A stretch of 64,000 bases of DNA from Hemibagrus wyckioides (lineage: Eukaryota; Chordata; Actinopteri; Siluriformes; Bagridae): the NCBI RefSeq assembly GCF_019097595.1, contig NC_080735.1, positions 15,477,917 to 15,541,916 of the forward strand. Direction: 5' to 3'. Position 1 is the first letter of the stretch; every line of letters starts with the position of its first letter. The notes beneath the pieces are model-generated. The model saw only the letters and a list, made by a program, of their open reading frames with translations. It searched no databases and had not been told where the DNA came from. Of this stretch, positions 9,985 to 22,864 are shown one piece after another. The position numbers were made by a program, and so were the translations under genes.

Positions 9985-11274
9985 CAATGATTCTCCATAT
10001 GCTTTTGTTTATTCTGACATCGGCCTATGTTTTGTTTTTGGTCTTGTCTCCACCCCTGTCCTATCACTGGTCTGTTACTGAATCTGTTCACTTCTAAGCC
10101 CTTAATTACTTAAATTACTTAATTCCTAATTACTTTAATTCTTTATTTTTACTCCGCATTTTGTGAGATTCCCAACTGCCTTGTTCTCTAGTTCTGTGTT
10201 TCCTGGCTTGTTATTCCAGACTATGAATATATATTATTCTAGTTGTTACACTGAAAAAAAAAGAAAAATATCACATTGTTTACATAAATACATTTCTCAC
10301 CAAAACATGATTTCATTACTTACAATACTAAACTTAATTTAAACAAGTTTCTAATTCTAGATTGAAATCTATGGGCTTTAAGAAAACATGTTTAAATCAT
10401 GTCGGAAATATGAAAATGAAGGGTGTTAATGTTGCTCAATTCAGTCACTTGACGTACGCATTTGAATTATGTAAATTCAACAAGCTTTTTTTTCACTGTT
10501 GTGTATCGATCCTCTCTGTGGACTGTGGACTGTGGTGATGGTCCTTGGACTTCCTGCAATAAAGTTTCTACTTGCATCCTGCTTCTCACTCCTGCACATT
10601 GAGGCTGTTTTAATTTAAAAACAGAAAAACAAAGAAAAAGTGCTAAAGCACAGCAACATTCAGCTTCAATAAGAACATGACCATAGAGAATTGTATATAT
10701 GTTTCTAATATACTTTTGTTTGAATTTTATGTCTGTCAGTTACACCAGCTTTATGCAGTAGCTTTGTGAATGTGTGTGTGTCTTGCTTCTAACATCCACT
10801 CCTGGGTCAATCTGCACTACTGGAAGTCACTGCCTTTCCGAGTAATAACTACCCACAGGGTCACTTATGGTCACAAGACCCTTGATCAAATTCTTTGACC
10901 TTCTAACCTTCCAAATGATTCCATCTTCTCTTTTCCTTTTTCCTTAAGCCCCTGGGATCCCAAAATGCCCTATCTATCACTCCATGACCCCAACTTGGGG
11001 CAGACCGATGGATTTGTCTCTTGCTGAGATGGCAATAAATCTGAGAGTCTACAAGCTAGTGAATGGATAAGACTACTACCTTTCTGAGTTTTCAAACAAA
11101 TCCTACTGGAAATCATTAGACAGATCCTGGCAAAACTGTAGCCTTGAATAATTGGTATTTATCTACATGTGGTCTGGATTTGGAAGCAGGGAAGCAAATT
11201 GAACAGAACATATAGTGTAACAGAACTGATAAACAAATGGCAAAAATATTGGTATTACTTTGAAAGATGATTGA
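9985..11274. other. Intergenic, no gene; LTR-like end at about 10555-10600
   Basis: No coding sequence is seen. Around 10555-10600 an AATAAA (in tgcaataaag) is followed by cttgcatcctgcttctcact. That resembles the 3' end of the LTR-like segment at 41376-41702, so part of this stretch may be an old LTR. The rest is AT-rich. Confidence 0.4.
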
Positions 11275-11480
11275 TCATTGGCTCAAGTGGTTAAAGGCTC
11301 TGAGTTGTTGATCAGCAGTTTTGGGCCCTCAAGCAAGTCCCTTAACCCCTTTGCTTCAGAGATGCCATACCATAGCTGCCCCTGTGCTCCGACCCTAACT
11401 TTGAAAAAGCTGGGATATGAGAAGAAAAGCATTCTAGTTTGTGATAATGTATGTTTGCCAATAAGGCTTGTCCTTCTTCA
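11275..11480 (+). mobile_element. tRNA-derived SINE, near full length
   Basis: The head reads ggctcaagtggttaaaggct with the expected continuation ctgagttgttgatcagcag. The body shows ccctcaagcaagtcccttaa, a cccctgtgctccgaccctaa segment, and a tail gctgggatatgagaagaaaa leading to aataagg. The same family, on the opposite strand, is interrupted by a Tc1 at 39832-41280. The body is shared by several fragments in this window. Confidence 0.7.
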
Positions 11481-11689
11481 TTCTTCATTCTCAAACTCAA
11501 AGCACACTGTGGTGCTAGTTTTAGCTCTGTTATAGTTAGCTATAATTTATTCATGGTAATCATGTTTGAGAATTAACAAGTAACTGTTGATGCCATTCAT
11601 GTTATTATGCTAATTACTTATCAGGACCTTTTGTAAGTAAGGGATTTTATGCAACTGGACCAGTATTTTACCTGAATACACTAGAGAAT

Positions 11690-11830
11690 CCAACCAGCTA
11701 TTTTATGTAGCGCTTATCCTACACAGGGTCACTGGGAACCTGGACCCTATCCCAGTGGACACGGGGCACAAGGCAGGGGAAACACTGGACAGGGTACCAA
11801 CTCATCACAGCACTAGAGGATCCTTTTCTT
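11690..11830 (+). repeat. Dispersed fish repeat (same family as 19262-19470)
   Basis: cgcttatcctacacagggtc, followed by a pattern reading tatcccagtggacacggggc and ggtaccaactcatcacagca. This follows a common teleost interspersed repeat whose other copies here are at 6663 and 19262. It is noncoding and diverged. Confidence 0.5.
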
Positions 11831-12400
11831 TCCACACTATACAGCAAAATACAGTTGACTGTTCTAATGTGCTTGGACGTCATTATTTGTAGAGACCCCA
11901 GGCTGCACTGTTGCCTTTTTTACCCCTGAGTAAATAACTTGTCTACAATCTTGTAGAGGGATCTCATTTAGCGATACAGATGGATGGCACTCCCTAATCA
12001 TGAACCTTGCCAAGAACTGCTTGCGTTAAAGTGATTTGTGTGCCTGTTGTGCCAGTCTATATCTGAGGTAGATGCCTATGATGCAAGACAGATGCGAAGG
12101 CAGCTGAAGTGTAATGCACTACAGTGGTCTCATAAGGGTCTGGCCTCACAGCTTGTACAATAAGAAGCATGGAGGGGGTTTAGTACTTGGTGGGTGTGGG
12201 TGTGTGATTGAGTGAGGACTTGTCGAGGCTAATCAGCGGAGGTGTGTGTGTGTGACGAGTTTCACCTGGTGTTAATATCAGTACTCAGCAAGCCTGATGG
12301 GAACCCCATGAATTCAAAGCAGCCTGCTAATCAATGTCATGAAGAAGTGAAGGGGTGGTGCAGTGGGTGTAGACACGCTTACAACGGTAAAGGCATGTCT

Positions 12401-12440
<40 letters not shown>

Positions 12441-13013
12441 CAATGTACAGTTAATAGAAGAAGTCATTTACCAAGATGATCTGCTCAATAGAGTTTATGT
12501 GAAATTCTCCAGCACGTTATTTTTTACAATATGTACCTGATGGTTTTGAATTTTTTTTTACTGTACATTGTTTTGGTAACTGAACAATGGGACACTTTGC
12601 ACAAAAAAAATGAAACACAAAGACAAATGGATTTCTCATAAACCTTAAGAAAAATTGTTTACTACAAAAACACCAGCATTGTTATCACGACAACTTTTTT
12701 TGTGCACTTCTTGTTAACATTTGTCTGAAGTAGTAGAAGTAGATGAAGAACTCAGCAATGAAGGATTACAGGCTGAACGAAAAATCTTCAGCCTTGTGTT
12801 TATAGTCACACACTTTCAAAAAATTCCAACTCAAACTTTCCAATTTGTAGTAATTCCCATGCACAGTGAATCCTTTTTAAATAAAGATTGATTTTTTTTT
12901 GGTCAGAAGCTCAATGGTGGTGATGCTTTAAACTTCGTAAAAGTTCATTAACTTCATAAACAAAACGTCTAAGAGTCATAAAGGTTGGTTGGTCAAAGAT
13001 TTTTTTTCTGCAA
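11831..13013. other. Intergenic, no gene seen; (CA)n at 12403-12438
   Basis: The only clear feature is a CA dinucleotide repeat of about 18 units at 12403-12438. No coding sequence is supported. Confidence 0.5.
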
Positions 13014-13299
13014 TATTTCTGTAGCCAGTGGAAAAGTCCTATTAGCAATTAGCACCTATTAGCGATGTTTGATATTCTCTGTTGTACATGGTAATCATTT
13101 AGAAATCTGCATGAGAATATCAAACATCGCGCTTCAGATTATGTATTTTTGTAGGCCAACCTGGAAATTAGCATCACCCTGGTTATTAGCAAAAATGCTA
13201 ATAGGACTTTTCCACTGGCTACAGAAATACATAATCTGAAGCGCGATGTTTGATATTCTCTGTTGTACATGGTAATCATTTAGAAATCTGCATGAGAAT
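13014..13299. repeat. Nested hairpin element with a 57-bp direct repeat
   Basis: Four perfect relationships are visible. (1) A 34-bp inverted repeat: 13014-13047 against 13196-13229 (core gtagccagtggaaaagtcct). (2) An 18-bp hairpin: 13062-13079 against 13113-13130 (gcgatgtttgatattctc). (3) A 30-bp inverted repeat: 13119-13148 against 13225-13254. (4) A 57-bp direct repeat: 13062-13118 and 13243-13299. The overlap of direct and inverted copies is what a fold-back DNA element leaves after one arm has been duplicated by template switching. No coding capacity or target-site duplication is evident. Confidence 0.85.
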
Positions 13300-13786
13300 G
13301 TATTGAAGAGGAATGTTGACTAACGCAACCTAAGAGCCTAGCACTTTTAGTTAGAGCACCTAGCAATCACTTACAATTAATTAGAACGGCAATTAAAGTG
13401 TATCTAGACTTTGTTTTGCTACTGTCGCAGTTGATGGTTTATACCCTCTAGCTCTTTGTAGCTCCTGTTGGTTTTGATCGGTACCGACCCACTGTCTGCT
13501 GTAATTAGTCATCGGGCCCAATGATGTGATGTGAAACTCTCAGCTCTTGTGCGAGGCCTGATGGTTGGAAGTCTAAATTTATAGGAAGTGTACCAAACCA
13601 TTATACTGACAAGACACTTCACTCAACTCTCTTCCTTTTTCCTTCCTCTTCTTAACCGGTTGTCCGCCTCTCACTGTACGCTATGTTTCAGTATATTCCT
13701 TGCAATCGTTGTTACATCCACAGGAGAAAATGCAGACATCCACAGTTGCTGTCATCATCCTTCATTGATGGTCTATGAAACTGCCA

Positions 13787-14096
13787 ATTTGCTGACTTCA
13801 TCCCCGCCTTTACCATCCAGTCATCATTTCAGCTCCTAGCTCTTACTGAGACTTGGGTTTGCAAGAAGAATACACCAACTCCAGCTACCATTTGTCAGAA
13901 CCTTCTCTGTTTCCTCTACACACCTTGTTTAAACAAGCCAGGAGCAAAGACAAGTTTGCTGATCTCTATTGTAAGAGTCCCTTTAAATAAAACACTAATG
14001 CTTTTAGAGATCCTATTAAATCATACATTAAATTGCCATCTACCAGCGCTGCTGGGAAACGAGGTTAATGGTGAGTTAGATTCTGCTATCTTCTAG
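13787..14096 (+). pseudogene. LINE endonuclease-domain fragment
   Basis: One frame reads DFIPAFTIQSSFQLLALTET then W, followed by TPTPATI and, later, KTSLLIS. LALTETW is the hallmark of the apurinic endonuclease domain at the start of LINE ORF2 (L2/Rex-type): the ET pair includes the metal-binding Glu. After LLIS the match stops, though the frame stays open to a TAG at about 14094. Reverse transcriptase is not seen nearby. This is a short 5' relic. Confidence 0.65.
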
Positions 14097-14270
14097 TGGA
14101 AAAGAATACAGTTCATGTGGAAGGAACATTCATACAGAACTTCCTTTCTCCATGTAGGTTCTAGTTGCTGGTCACACCTGCTGTTCCTTCTCCATTTTGC
14201 TACAAAGTTCTTGTTCAGAAGTGTCTAAAATCTGAAGGTGTTTAACTTCAACCACTAGAATTCTGTGTAA

Positions 14271-14340
14271 GGTTATCCAACAGAAAAACACATGTCTCAC
14301 ACTGAAAGCCAACACAGTCCTGACTCATTTTATATCAGAC
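14271..14340 (-). repeat. Dispersed repeat, inverted relative to 21992-22049
   Basis: The reverse complement of this segment (gtctgatataaaatgagtca through gagacatgtgtttttc) matches 21992-22049, apart from an insertion of about 17 bases. The pair lies 7.7 kb apart in opposite orientation. Confidence 0.7.
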
Positions 14341-14570
14341 TCACAGCCAGAAAATCATTCATTTGTTTACACTGATTGAAAATGCCTCATAAGTCCAGCA
14401 GATTTCCACGCCAGTGTACTGACAAAAAGGGTCAACACTTATTCGAGCTGTGAGTCATTGGATAAGCAGTTACATTCACTGAGTGGTGTTCAATTGTAGT
14501 ACAATGTATTGCACTTGATAATAAAGGGGAAAAAAAATCTGGTCTGTTTCTTCAGTCAGCATTTTCTAGC

Positions 14571-14585
14571 CTCTATCTATCTATG

Positions 14586-14655
<70 letters not shown>
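14571..14655. repeat. (CTAT)n microsatellite
   Basis: About 20 tandem tetranucleotide units with one early interruption (ctatgtctat). Confidence 0.95.
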
Positions 14656-17600
14656 ATAATGACTCTTCTAATAACAAAATCTTGCAAACTCGCCTGCATA
14701 ACCCATTTCTGAATACAGGGAATGTTTCTCATGTAACTTTTGAACTTGAATCATGTGGCCACTGTGGCCTGTGATTGAAATTCATTAGAAGGTGCAAAGC
14801 TTCACACCAAATCTGGTTCCTTGATGGTGGATTGACTTTTGTTTTTTATGTCTTCAAAATCCCTTGCAATATTCAAGAAACAGCTCAAGACTCTACTAGT
14901 GTGAACGATGTATTGTCTAATCCTAATGCCTATATGTTTAATACCTTATTACATGACAATGTCATGAAGTAATAAAATGAAACTGATGTTTTCCTCTTAC
15001 TTCCTGCAACCATTTTCCATGATTCATGTAAATGAAACATATCCCTGTAGCACTTGCATTAACTTCACCACTTGTCATGCCTGGATTATGCTTGTCTTGG
15101 ATACACTCTTCTACTAAACCCATAAATGTGAAAGTAAATGAAAATCTGCTGCTCAACCCATTTAACAGCAAGTGTCATATATAACCAGAAAGCACAATCT
15201 ACTAAGTACTTATTAATAAAAAAAAAAAAATAGATTTGCAAGAAAGCTAGACAAAAGAGAGCTGCTCATTTATTTTTGCTTTGTTTTTCATGCGGTTCAT
15301 TTGGAATGGATTTTTTTGAATGTAATGGAAATTCAAGGTTGCAAAGCAGGACTCGCGAATTGTACGAATCATTCATAGCAAGAGAAGAGACAATTGCATT
15401 AAGCACAGAAGGACACATAAATCTGCACACCAATGATGGTGAATCATGAGCGTTTATACGAGCTCTGAAATATGAATTAGCTCTGTCTCGATGAAAAAGA
15501 ACAAAAGGCTTTGAGGTGTGCCGAGATATGGAGAGGCTGCAGTGATGGCCTGGAGAGGATGAGAAAACGGATACAGAGCACAGTAGGATAATTGCCTCTT
15601 TTGCAGTGTGGGGTTTAGAACAGGGCTCAAAGGACACTGTTTTGTCCCTGCCCTTTTGTATTATACACCATAGGAGGGTTGTTTAAGTACAACACCGATG
15701 ATACTAAACACTAAACCACGCTCTCACAGCTCTAGTGGACGCCGAGCCCTGGTGTGGGTGACAATGGCAACCAGAGCTACATTGTCATGTATGAGTGAAA
15801 GGATCGAAGGCAAGCTAATGGGCATCGATGTGCTCGTGTAATGTGTATCTTCCAGCCGCAGAGTTCTGCAAATAACCGTTGGAGACCGTTTTAAGCAATG
15901 AGTGATGACGATGAGTGCACTGACGCTGAACACTGAATGCAGGATGAGTAATACCACCAGTACTGACAAAGCCGATTTGATACAGCAAAATCAGAGGAAC
16001 AATGGCCTGGGTGAAAAATGAGCCAAGGCGGTATTTAACATTTCAACTCATTTATATCTCTGACTATTAATCATAAATGCACACCTTTGATGCTGCATTA
16101 TGAATTGAGCACTCAGGCATTAAATGGTGATAAACTTCTTCAATGGCTTATTTTTTTTTTTTTTTAAGTCTTTCCCCCAAAGGCTCACAGATCATATTTA
16201 GGGATAAACAGACCTCGCGGTATTGCATTCAATCACAAAGCTGTTTAGCACAAGCTAAATGAATCGTTTGCAGTTCATCGTCTTATTAGGTTTTAAAGGA
16301 AGGAACGACACCGGAGACGACATTGCAGTTCATATTATTCATGATTATTCAGCCTACATATTCGTGGGAAAGAAAGTTCGGAAGTAATAAAAGCAGGCTG
16401 TGCAGCTAGGTCTCCAAAGGCTGTCTCAAGTGGTTGCTAATGTTGTTCATAACAAAAAAAAAAGGTTCCTGCAGAGAAGGAAATGGCTGAACACTGTTTG
16501 TAATATTCTGCCTTTGACCTCACAGTCTCCAGACCTGGCATCCGAGGACGCCAGGGGATGCGGACAAATCGGAACTAGCAGAGGGATAAATTAACGGTGC
16601 CCCATGTGGGACGGATGTTTTTAAAATGTTGCCCTTTTATTCGGCTCCCGGAAGAGCAGAGGGACTCGTACTGAATCCTCCCATCAGAATACAAGCAACT
16701 AGGGATCTGGAGGAAAAAAGGCACGGGCCCATAACCCACCCTTGTCTACTGTATCTCCTTCATTCCCAGAACCTTATTTTCCCAGCAGGAATGTCTATAG
16801 CATCACAGGGCTGCAGATGGAATGGCTTTTAATGAGCCATCAGACGTATTAAGGCTTGGGGGAAGAAAAAAGACAGCCATATCCCCCATTTTCCCTTCAT
16901 TAATTAGACGGAAGCCAGACTCATTAAAAGCGTCCAGGGAGCCTCTGTGCATTGGGAGTGGTGTGTGAAGAGGGGCTAAGAAGCAGCCAATTGGTTCCTG
17001 GGTGCTTTAAAGGTTGTCCGTGGGATATTTTACCCCCAGTAGCTTCCTGTAGAGAAAGAGAGACATAGAGTAAAGAGAAAGTCTGTGTTTCTGTAGAAAA
17101 GGTCACTTGAGGACAGACATTACTGCACATAGTCTTTTTTTAGAGTCGAAATACGCTTTAAGATAAAAATCCTAAAAATGTGAAATCATATTATACATGA
17201 AGGAAATGAAGGAGATCAAAATACTCGGGGAAAAAAGAGAAAATCCCTATAACGTTGTGACCTTAAAACTTAAAAAGTTAATAGTTAAAATGTAGCGTTA
17301 GACTTTGTTGTTTGGTTTGCTGCAATTGTGTAGGCAATAATTTATGAAAAGGGCATGGTGTGATGATAAACAGTGCCGCCTCCACATCCAGCATGCATTC
17401 TGGGAAAATAACTGAAGCTCTGCCTTCACTGTGAATTTGAAATCAGTTGCAAGGACTTTTTCTCTTTCTCATTTAGTGATGGCACCATTAAGAACGCATC
17501 CATATTCCAGTAAGGTCTCACATAATAGTTGCAATATGTAATGATCTTGGTGTACTGCAACACTTTTAGGATCATTGATCAAAATATATTACATAATAAT

Positions 17601-18448
17601 TAGTTTTCAGATATGTGTAAGATAATTAGGGATCTTGTACTTGGAAATATTGGCAATGTGAAATTTTTAAAAGAATATTTGTGGAAATAGGCTCATGAAA
17701 CATTACCGAATCTCACTTCATCTCGACTCACCTGTTCACCTAAACTACAATGTGGACACACCTGAGTTTAAATCCTGTGTGTTCAATGTTCAAGGTTCAT
17801 GTCTGAGCTGTAAACAAGCAATATTCCACCAAGAATCCACCTCATAACGTCAGCAAAAATAACCAGTGTCAATAACATCGGAAGGCATCCTGTAGTGAAA
17901 GCATCTAGATTAGGTTTATTCGCTTTGAAACTGGAAACTAAATCACCCAAGAGGCCTAGCTGAGGATTTGCACTTTAGCTTCACCTCATTTCAACTTTAG
18001 TGGAGGAAATAGCAGAAACTGTTCAAGTAGAAACACACGACTGCTTAAAACGGCAGCTGTGTTTTGTAATTCCCACCCCTTTTTTTTGGTTGGGAACATT
18101 ACTAGAAAACACCACATAAGAAAAGAGCGGGGTTTCTTGCTTGACTGTTTAGTCTGAGTTGAAAAATTGGTAACAGGGAAGCTGTCATGTGGACCAGGAA
18201 GTGCAGCACAGTACAGAACCTGAGACTAGCTGTAGGACGTGGTTTGAGTTCAGCTGCACTAGAACTGTGCTGTGATTCCTGTGAACATGTCCTGTCCTGG
18301 GGTTCGCACTTCAGGATGTAAAGGAAACTGCGTGTGTTTTTCAGCTGCATTAATTTCCTCAACACATGTATGATGAGTGACAGAGGAATGTTGTGGGACA
18401 CAGAAGACAGATGGGATCTCCATACAGTGCACAATAACACCAAAATAG

Positions 18449-18658
18449 TAGAAAAAAACTACATTTACAGCATTTGGCAGACACCATTTATCCAGAGCAA
18501 TTTACATTTTTTTTATCTCATTTTATCTAATTTAGCAATTTAAGATTAAGAGCCTTGCTCAGGGACCCAAGGGTGGACACTTGGTGGGCCTGGAATTTAA
18601 ATTCTCAACCCTTCGTTCTGTGGTCCAGTGCCTTAATCACTAAGCTACCACATCCCCC
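18449..18658 (-). mobile_element. tRNA-derived SINE, minus strand
   Basis: Read on the - strand, it begins with a tRNA-like head (ggtagcttagtgattaaggc) and has a central gagcaaggctctt segment. It ends with the tail motif ttgctctggata followed by gtctgccaaatgctgtaaat. The same tail is at 34240-34290 and 37335-37370. It is one of the better-preserved SINEs here. Confidence 0.75.
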
Positions 18659-19261
18659 AAGCTAAAAATCTGGCGTTCTGCAAAAAAGTTAAGATGAATG
18701 CAAATGCACCAGGAACCTTTAAAACCAGAACAACTCTTTAGAATCACCAGGAACAATCACACTCGGATTTGGATCACAGAAAATGTGAAAGCCACCAGAT
18801 AGAAACCCGGGGGGTTCTGGCAAGATGGACGCTGAATGGACAGACTTACTACTTTACACTTACACCACTATAAGGACTTTGTTTATTGGAATCTGCACTA
18901 CATCTACATTTGGTATACACACTTAGAAAAGGAGAAAAAAAAATAAAAGATGTAGTTCAAGATTTCGACTTTCTGTTCCTGTGACCTAAATTCAGCTTGA
19001 GCATAGCTGAGTCCTAGTTTTTCTTCCAGGAATGTGGGAAAATAAAGGATTGGGCCGAAATCTGTCAATAGCTTCACAAACACGGCTTGGATGTTTATTC
19101 TGATACTGTGAGATCAACTTGTAGGGCTGATATTGTTGGGTTCTAGAGGAAGCAACAGATTTATGGATTGCATAAGGATGGGAGAAGGTGGTCTTTATGT
19201 TTTAGTGGATATGTGAATTGATCACAGGGTTTTCTTTTTTTTTTTTTTCCTACATGCAGTC

Positions 19262-19470
19262 ATTCATTCATCTTCAGTTAGACTTAATCCTGGTCAGGGT
19301 CATGGTGGATGTAGGATCATGAGTATGTGGTGGGAATCCACTCTGGATGAGATGCCAGATCATCACATACACTTTCACAGTTATTTTAGCATGGAAAATA
19401 CTGTGAAGTGGGAGGAAACCCGACGACCTGGAATAAACCTACAGAATATGAGGAAAAGCGACACATCAAC
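19262..19470 (+). repeat. Dispersed fish repeat
   Basis: attcattcatcttcagttag, cctggtcagggtcatggtgg and gtgggaggaaacccg occur in the order expected for a common teleost interspersed repeat. It is noncoding. Confidence 0.55.
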
Positions 19471-20399
19471 TCCGGAGAAATATTATTTAGGATAAGGGGT
19501 GGGGTCTGTGTTCATATTTTTTTAATTCAACAATTAATATGAGCAGAATTTCACCACATCATTGTCTCATTGTTTTTTTTTTCCATCATCTTTTAATCCA
19601 CTGAGTGATGTTTTGTATAAAGTGCTTTCCAGAGCACTGAGCACAAATAACTTAAGACCCAAACAGAACTTGAGATATAATTTATCTTGGGCCATTAATA
19701 CAGCCATAAAAACTGAAAAGCTGCAAAATGAATGACTTTTTATGACTCGGGTCAGTTCCTGAATAAAATATAGTCTATGCTTCTGGGTGTCAATAAATAA
19801 ATATATGTAATATATGTCAAAAGTAATATATAATATACTGTAGCTTGCCATGTGTGGACTAATAATGATGTAATAAAACTGTTTTATATTCCTGGGCTCT
19901 TCTTTTCCTGTATTTTTTTTTAAATATTTTTGTTTTCTGCTATTTGTAGCAGCACAAAATCCTTGAGTCAGATGAAATGAATATGGTAAAAACCATGTAA
20001 AAGACACCAGAGTGCAGAGGCAGGGCTTAGTGTTGCCTGTGTGAAATATGTTGCCCAGCGTTCTTCATGAATTCCAAATCAGCAGGAATTAATTAATGTC
20101 CAAAGTGCACCGCAAATAGAAATCCGTTAGCAGGAGCGAGCATGTTCCGCAGCTGCCGAGGGAGTATTTTTCAGCGTCGACTCGAGTCCGTGGGCGCAGA
20201 CCTACTTTAAGAACTTTGATTGTAGTTTTTGGTGCATGCCAGGCTCTGACAGGCAAGAATACAATCTGAGGGAGAAAAACAGAGAAAGAGAGACATCCGG
20301 AAGAGAGACTAAGTGGACACACTGGGACGAGGATGTGTGTGTGTGTTTTTGCTGTTGTTAGCTTCGTCTAAGAGTCCAGTACAAGAAAGAAAGCCTGGC
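19471..20399. other. Intergenic, no gene seen
   Basis: A 146-codon open frame on the - strand (20007-19567) is AT-driven with no recognisable domain, and I do not accept it. The stretch 20040-20330 is less AT-rich and non-repetitive. Confidence 0.45.
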
Positions 20400-20800
20400 C
20401 TACATATAAACAATCAAAAAAAAAGAAAATATAAAAGAAATGATGAAGTGAGGTGTGAAACAAAAGGGCTGATGGATCAGAAAGAAAGAGAGAGAGAATG
20501 AATGACATAATGTATGAAATATGAAGTAAGAGAGGAAAAATGAGTAATAGGACAAAATATCAAGTAAATTATGGGAAAATGAAAGGAAAATGTTGGGTGA
20601 TGGAAAGAATGAAGAGAAAAAGGATACAGGGTGGTGTAGAAGAGAAATGTACAAGGAAGGAAGGAAGAAAGGAAGGAAGGAAGGAAAATTAAGAAACAAA
20701 CAAACAAACAAACAAAAATAAGCTATAGAAAAAGAGCTGAAGAAAATATGTAACTGAAAAAATGGCCAAAAAATAAAAAGGTAAGGAAAAAGTATGGAAG

Positions 20801-20831
<31 letters not shown>

Positions 20832-20980
20832 ACAGGTAAAATCAAATTAAATGACAGATTGGTTGATTGATTGATTGATTGATTGGTTGGTTGATTGATT
20901 GGTTGATTACTAAATGAAGGAATTACTGAGTGACACATTAACTTAGGAATGAAAAAGAAAAACAGACAAACAAACAAAAA
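20400..20980. repeat. Purine-rich simple-sequence region
   Basis: The + strand is strongly biased to A and G. It contains tandem GGAA (about 20657-20688), CAAA (20699-20715), GAAA (20801-20832) and GATT (about 20864-20905). The block at 20570-20660 is related to 31040-31140, which also leads into a GAAA array, so an interspersed repeat underlies both. Open frames on the - strand here are low-complexity Phe/Ser/Leu strings and not genes. Confidence 0.75.
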
Positions 20981-22334
20981 CACTATTTTTGTCTGTTTTG
21001 TTTTTCAAATGTTCTCGAGTCCCTAGCGAATCCCAGCTGAAGATGCTATGTGTGAACTCCGGCTGCTCTTCTCCCTCACTTCAATCTTTTCATTATTCAA
21101 TACTTTTCATAGCATAACCCTGAGCATTAAGTGATCTAATAACACAAACCCACATAATTAAAAAAAAAACAATCACAGGGTCACCAGCAGGCCATGTGCT
21201 GGGTTTGTCTGTGGGTTTTTTATGCAAATGTCCCTCTGAAGCATTGCATTATTATTACACAAACTGTCCAGGTTTCCCCTTTGGGCCTAATATTCATATT
21301 GGAAGTTCCTTTCCCTTGTCTGGGCAAAAAGAAAAAAATAATCGACTGTTTCCAAGCAGGCACAAAACAACAGCAAAGTGACGAGAGAAAAAGTAGCAAA
21401 AAAGAAGGTTAAAAAAGAGGAAGAAATCACGCCACTGGGACCTGTGCAGAAAATAACACAGTGTGGCTAATAGAGAGAGAGAAAAAAAAAAGAAAGATGG
21501 AAGGAAGGAAAAAGACATATCTAGGTGTTGCTGGATATCTTTTCTGTGCTGCCTTGGGGATGAATTTGTGAGCCATTAAGACGTGGGAACATGCTTGGAA
21601 AGTGAAAACAAAAGAGATGCTCATGAGTGTTATAGCAGATGGGAAAATGATGCCTAATTAGAAGTACTGTGATGTGATGCTTTAATAATACTTAATGAAA
21701 TTCTGGAGTAAGGAAGCAGCTCGACCTATAGCGCATCCCAGAAGTACACTTGACAGATGTGCTCTGATTATTATTAAACTTTCAGCTCTGTGTTATATAG
21801 TAAACATACACCAGATATTCGGTGACTTAAAGATGAGGCAGTAAAACTGTACAATGCAGTTAACTCATAGATAACTAGTCACTTAAGTTACTATGATTAA
21901 CAAGTAAAGAATTACTCAGGAATAAAGTAAAGAATGATTTTGGAATAGAATTTCTATCAGTATAAAAAAATGAATTATTTTATCGCCAGGAGTCTGATAT
22001 AAAATGAGTCACAGTGTGAGACATGTGTTTTTCCCTCTGTTGTATAACCTTACTGTTAGGAGTTACTGAGACACTTCATTGCCTGACCACCAGGGTGTCC
22101 TGGAAAGTGGTTTATTTATGTATCATTGTGTTATTCCCATTTGGGCGGAGCCACGCCCTTTCCTAATGTGTTTTCCCGCTTTCTCAGCTATTCATGTCAT
22201 AATAATAGGTTGTTTTTTAAAGAAAAGCAGTACACATGCTAAATCCCTGCATTGGGATCTGATCTCTTACTGCAGGCGATCGATCTGACGGTGGAGATCC
22301 GGGTTCGATCCCCGCCATCAGCACCGCCATCACA
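20981..22334. other. Intergenic, no gene seen
   Basis: A purine-rich patch lies at 21325-21520 and the dispersed repeat noted above at 21992-22049. A B-box-like gggttcgatcccc at about 22302 has no matching tRNA fold around it. Confidence 0.45.
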
Positions 22335-22510
22335 CTCATATAATGATATCGTATTGTATTTATATTCTGTATTTAGTCTATATATTTTTCATTTTACTTT
22401 AAAATTCCATTTCTGACTAGTTTTATTTTTCACTAAATTTCGATAACATGAACAGTCGGAAAAAAGCATTTCACTGTGTTGTACTGTGTATGATTGTGTA
22501 TATGACTAAG
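22335..22510 (+). mobile_element. LINE-type 3' tail fragment
   Basis: The run aaaaaagcatttcactgtgt followed by tgtactgtgtatgattgtgt resembles the 3' ends of several fish non-LTR elements. No coding part or terminal repeat is present. Confidence 0.4.
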
Positions 22511-22864
22511 AAAATATTACTTGAGCAAGCACTTGGAGCATCTCAGAGAGCAGAAATGGGTTTGATATCAGCAATTATGTTGAAGATAGAAACATTGATG
22601 TGGAAAAAACTAACCGTCTGGAACTTTTCTATTAGTATATTGCTCCTAGTTGGCTAGGTAAAAACGGAAATATTTATAAAACACTACAAATTCTTCAAAC
22701 TCTGAGTGTTTACTTTCATATGAGCTTCATATTAAGCACCACTGTGGAGTGAGACATGACAAAGACGTTCAGTGCTGAACATGGACACAACCAAACAGGC
22801 GCACTAATTCCAGTTTGTCTTGTACTTAAGTACAGGTTTTAAAGTACTATTGAAAATATTACTA

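Larger units (their letters stand above)
14097..18448. other. Intergenic, no gene seen
   Basis: Apart from the repeats listed separately I find no gene. The stretch 16200-16930 is non-repetitive, relatively GC-rich and free of transposon landmarks, and is a reasonable place to look for conserved noncoding elements. The short open frames have no recognisable domain. Confidence 0.45.

Noticed and set aside
19567..20007. 146-codon minus-strand frame
   Set aside because: AT-driven, with no domain, signal peptide or splice context that I can recognise.
20400..20983. Minus-strand frames rich in Phe, Ser and Leu, looking like membrane segments
   Set aside because: They are translations of a purine-rich simple-sequence tract. 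Low complexity explains the hydrophobic look.
22290..22325. B-box-like gggttcgatcccc suggesting a tRNA gene
   Set aside because: No A-box or cloverleaf can be formed with the sequence upstream; probably chance or a decayed SINE head.
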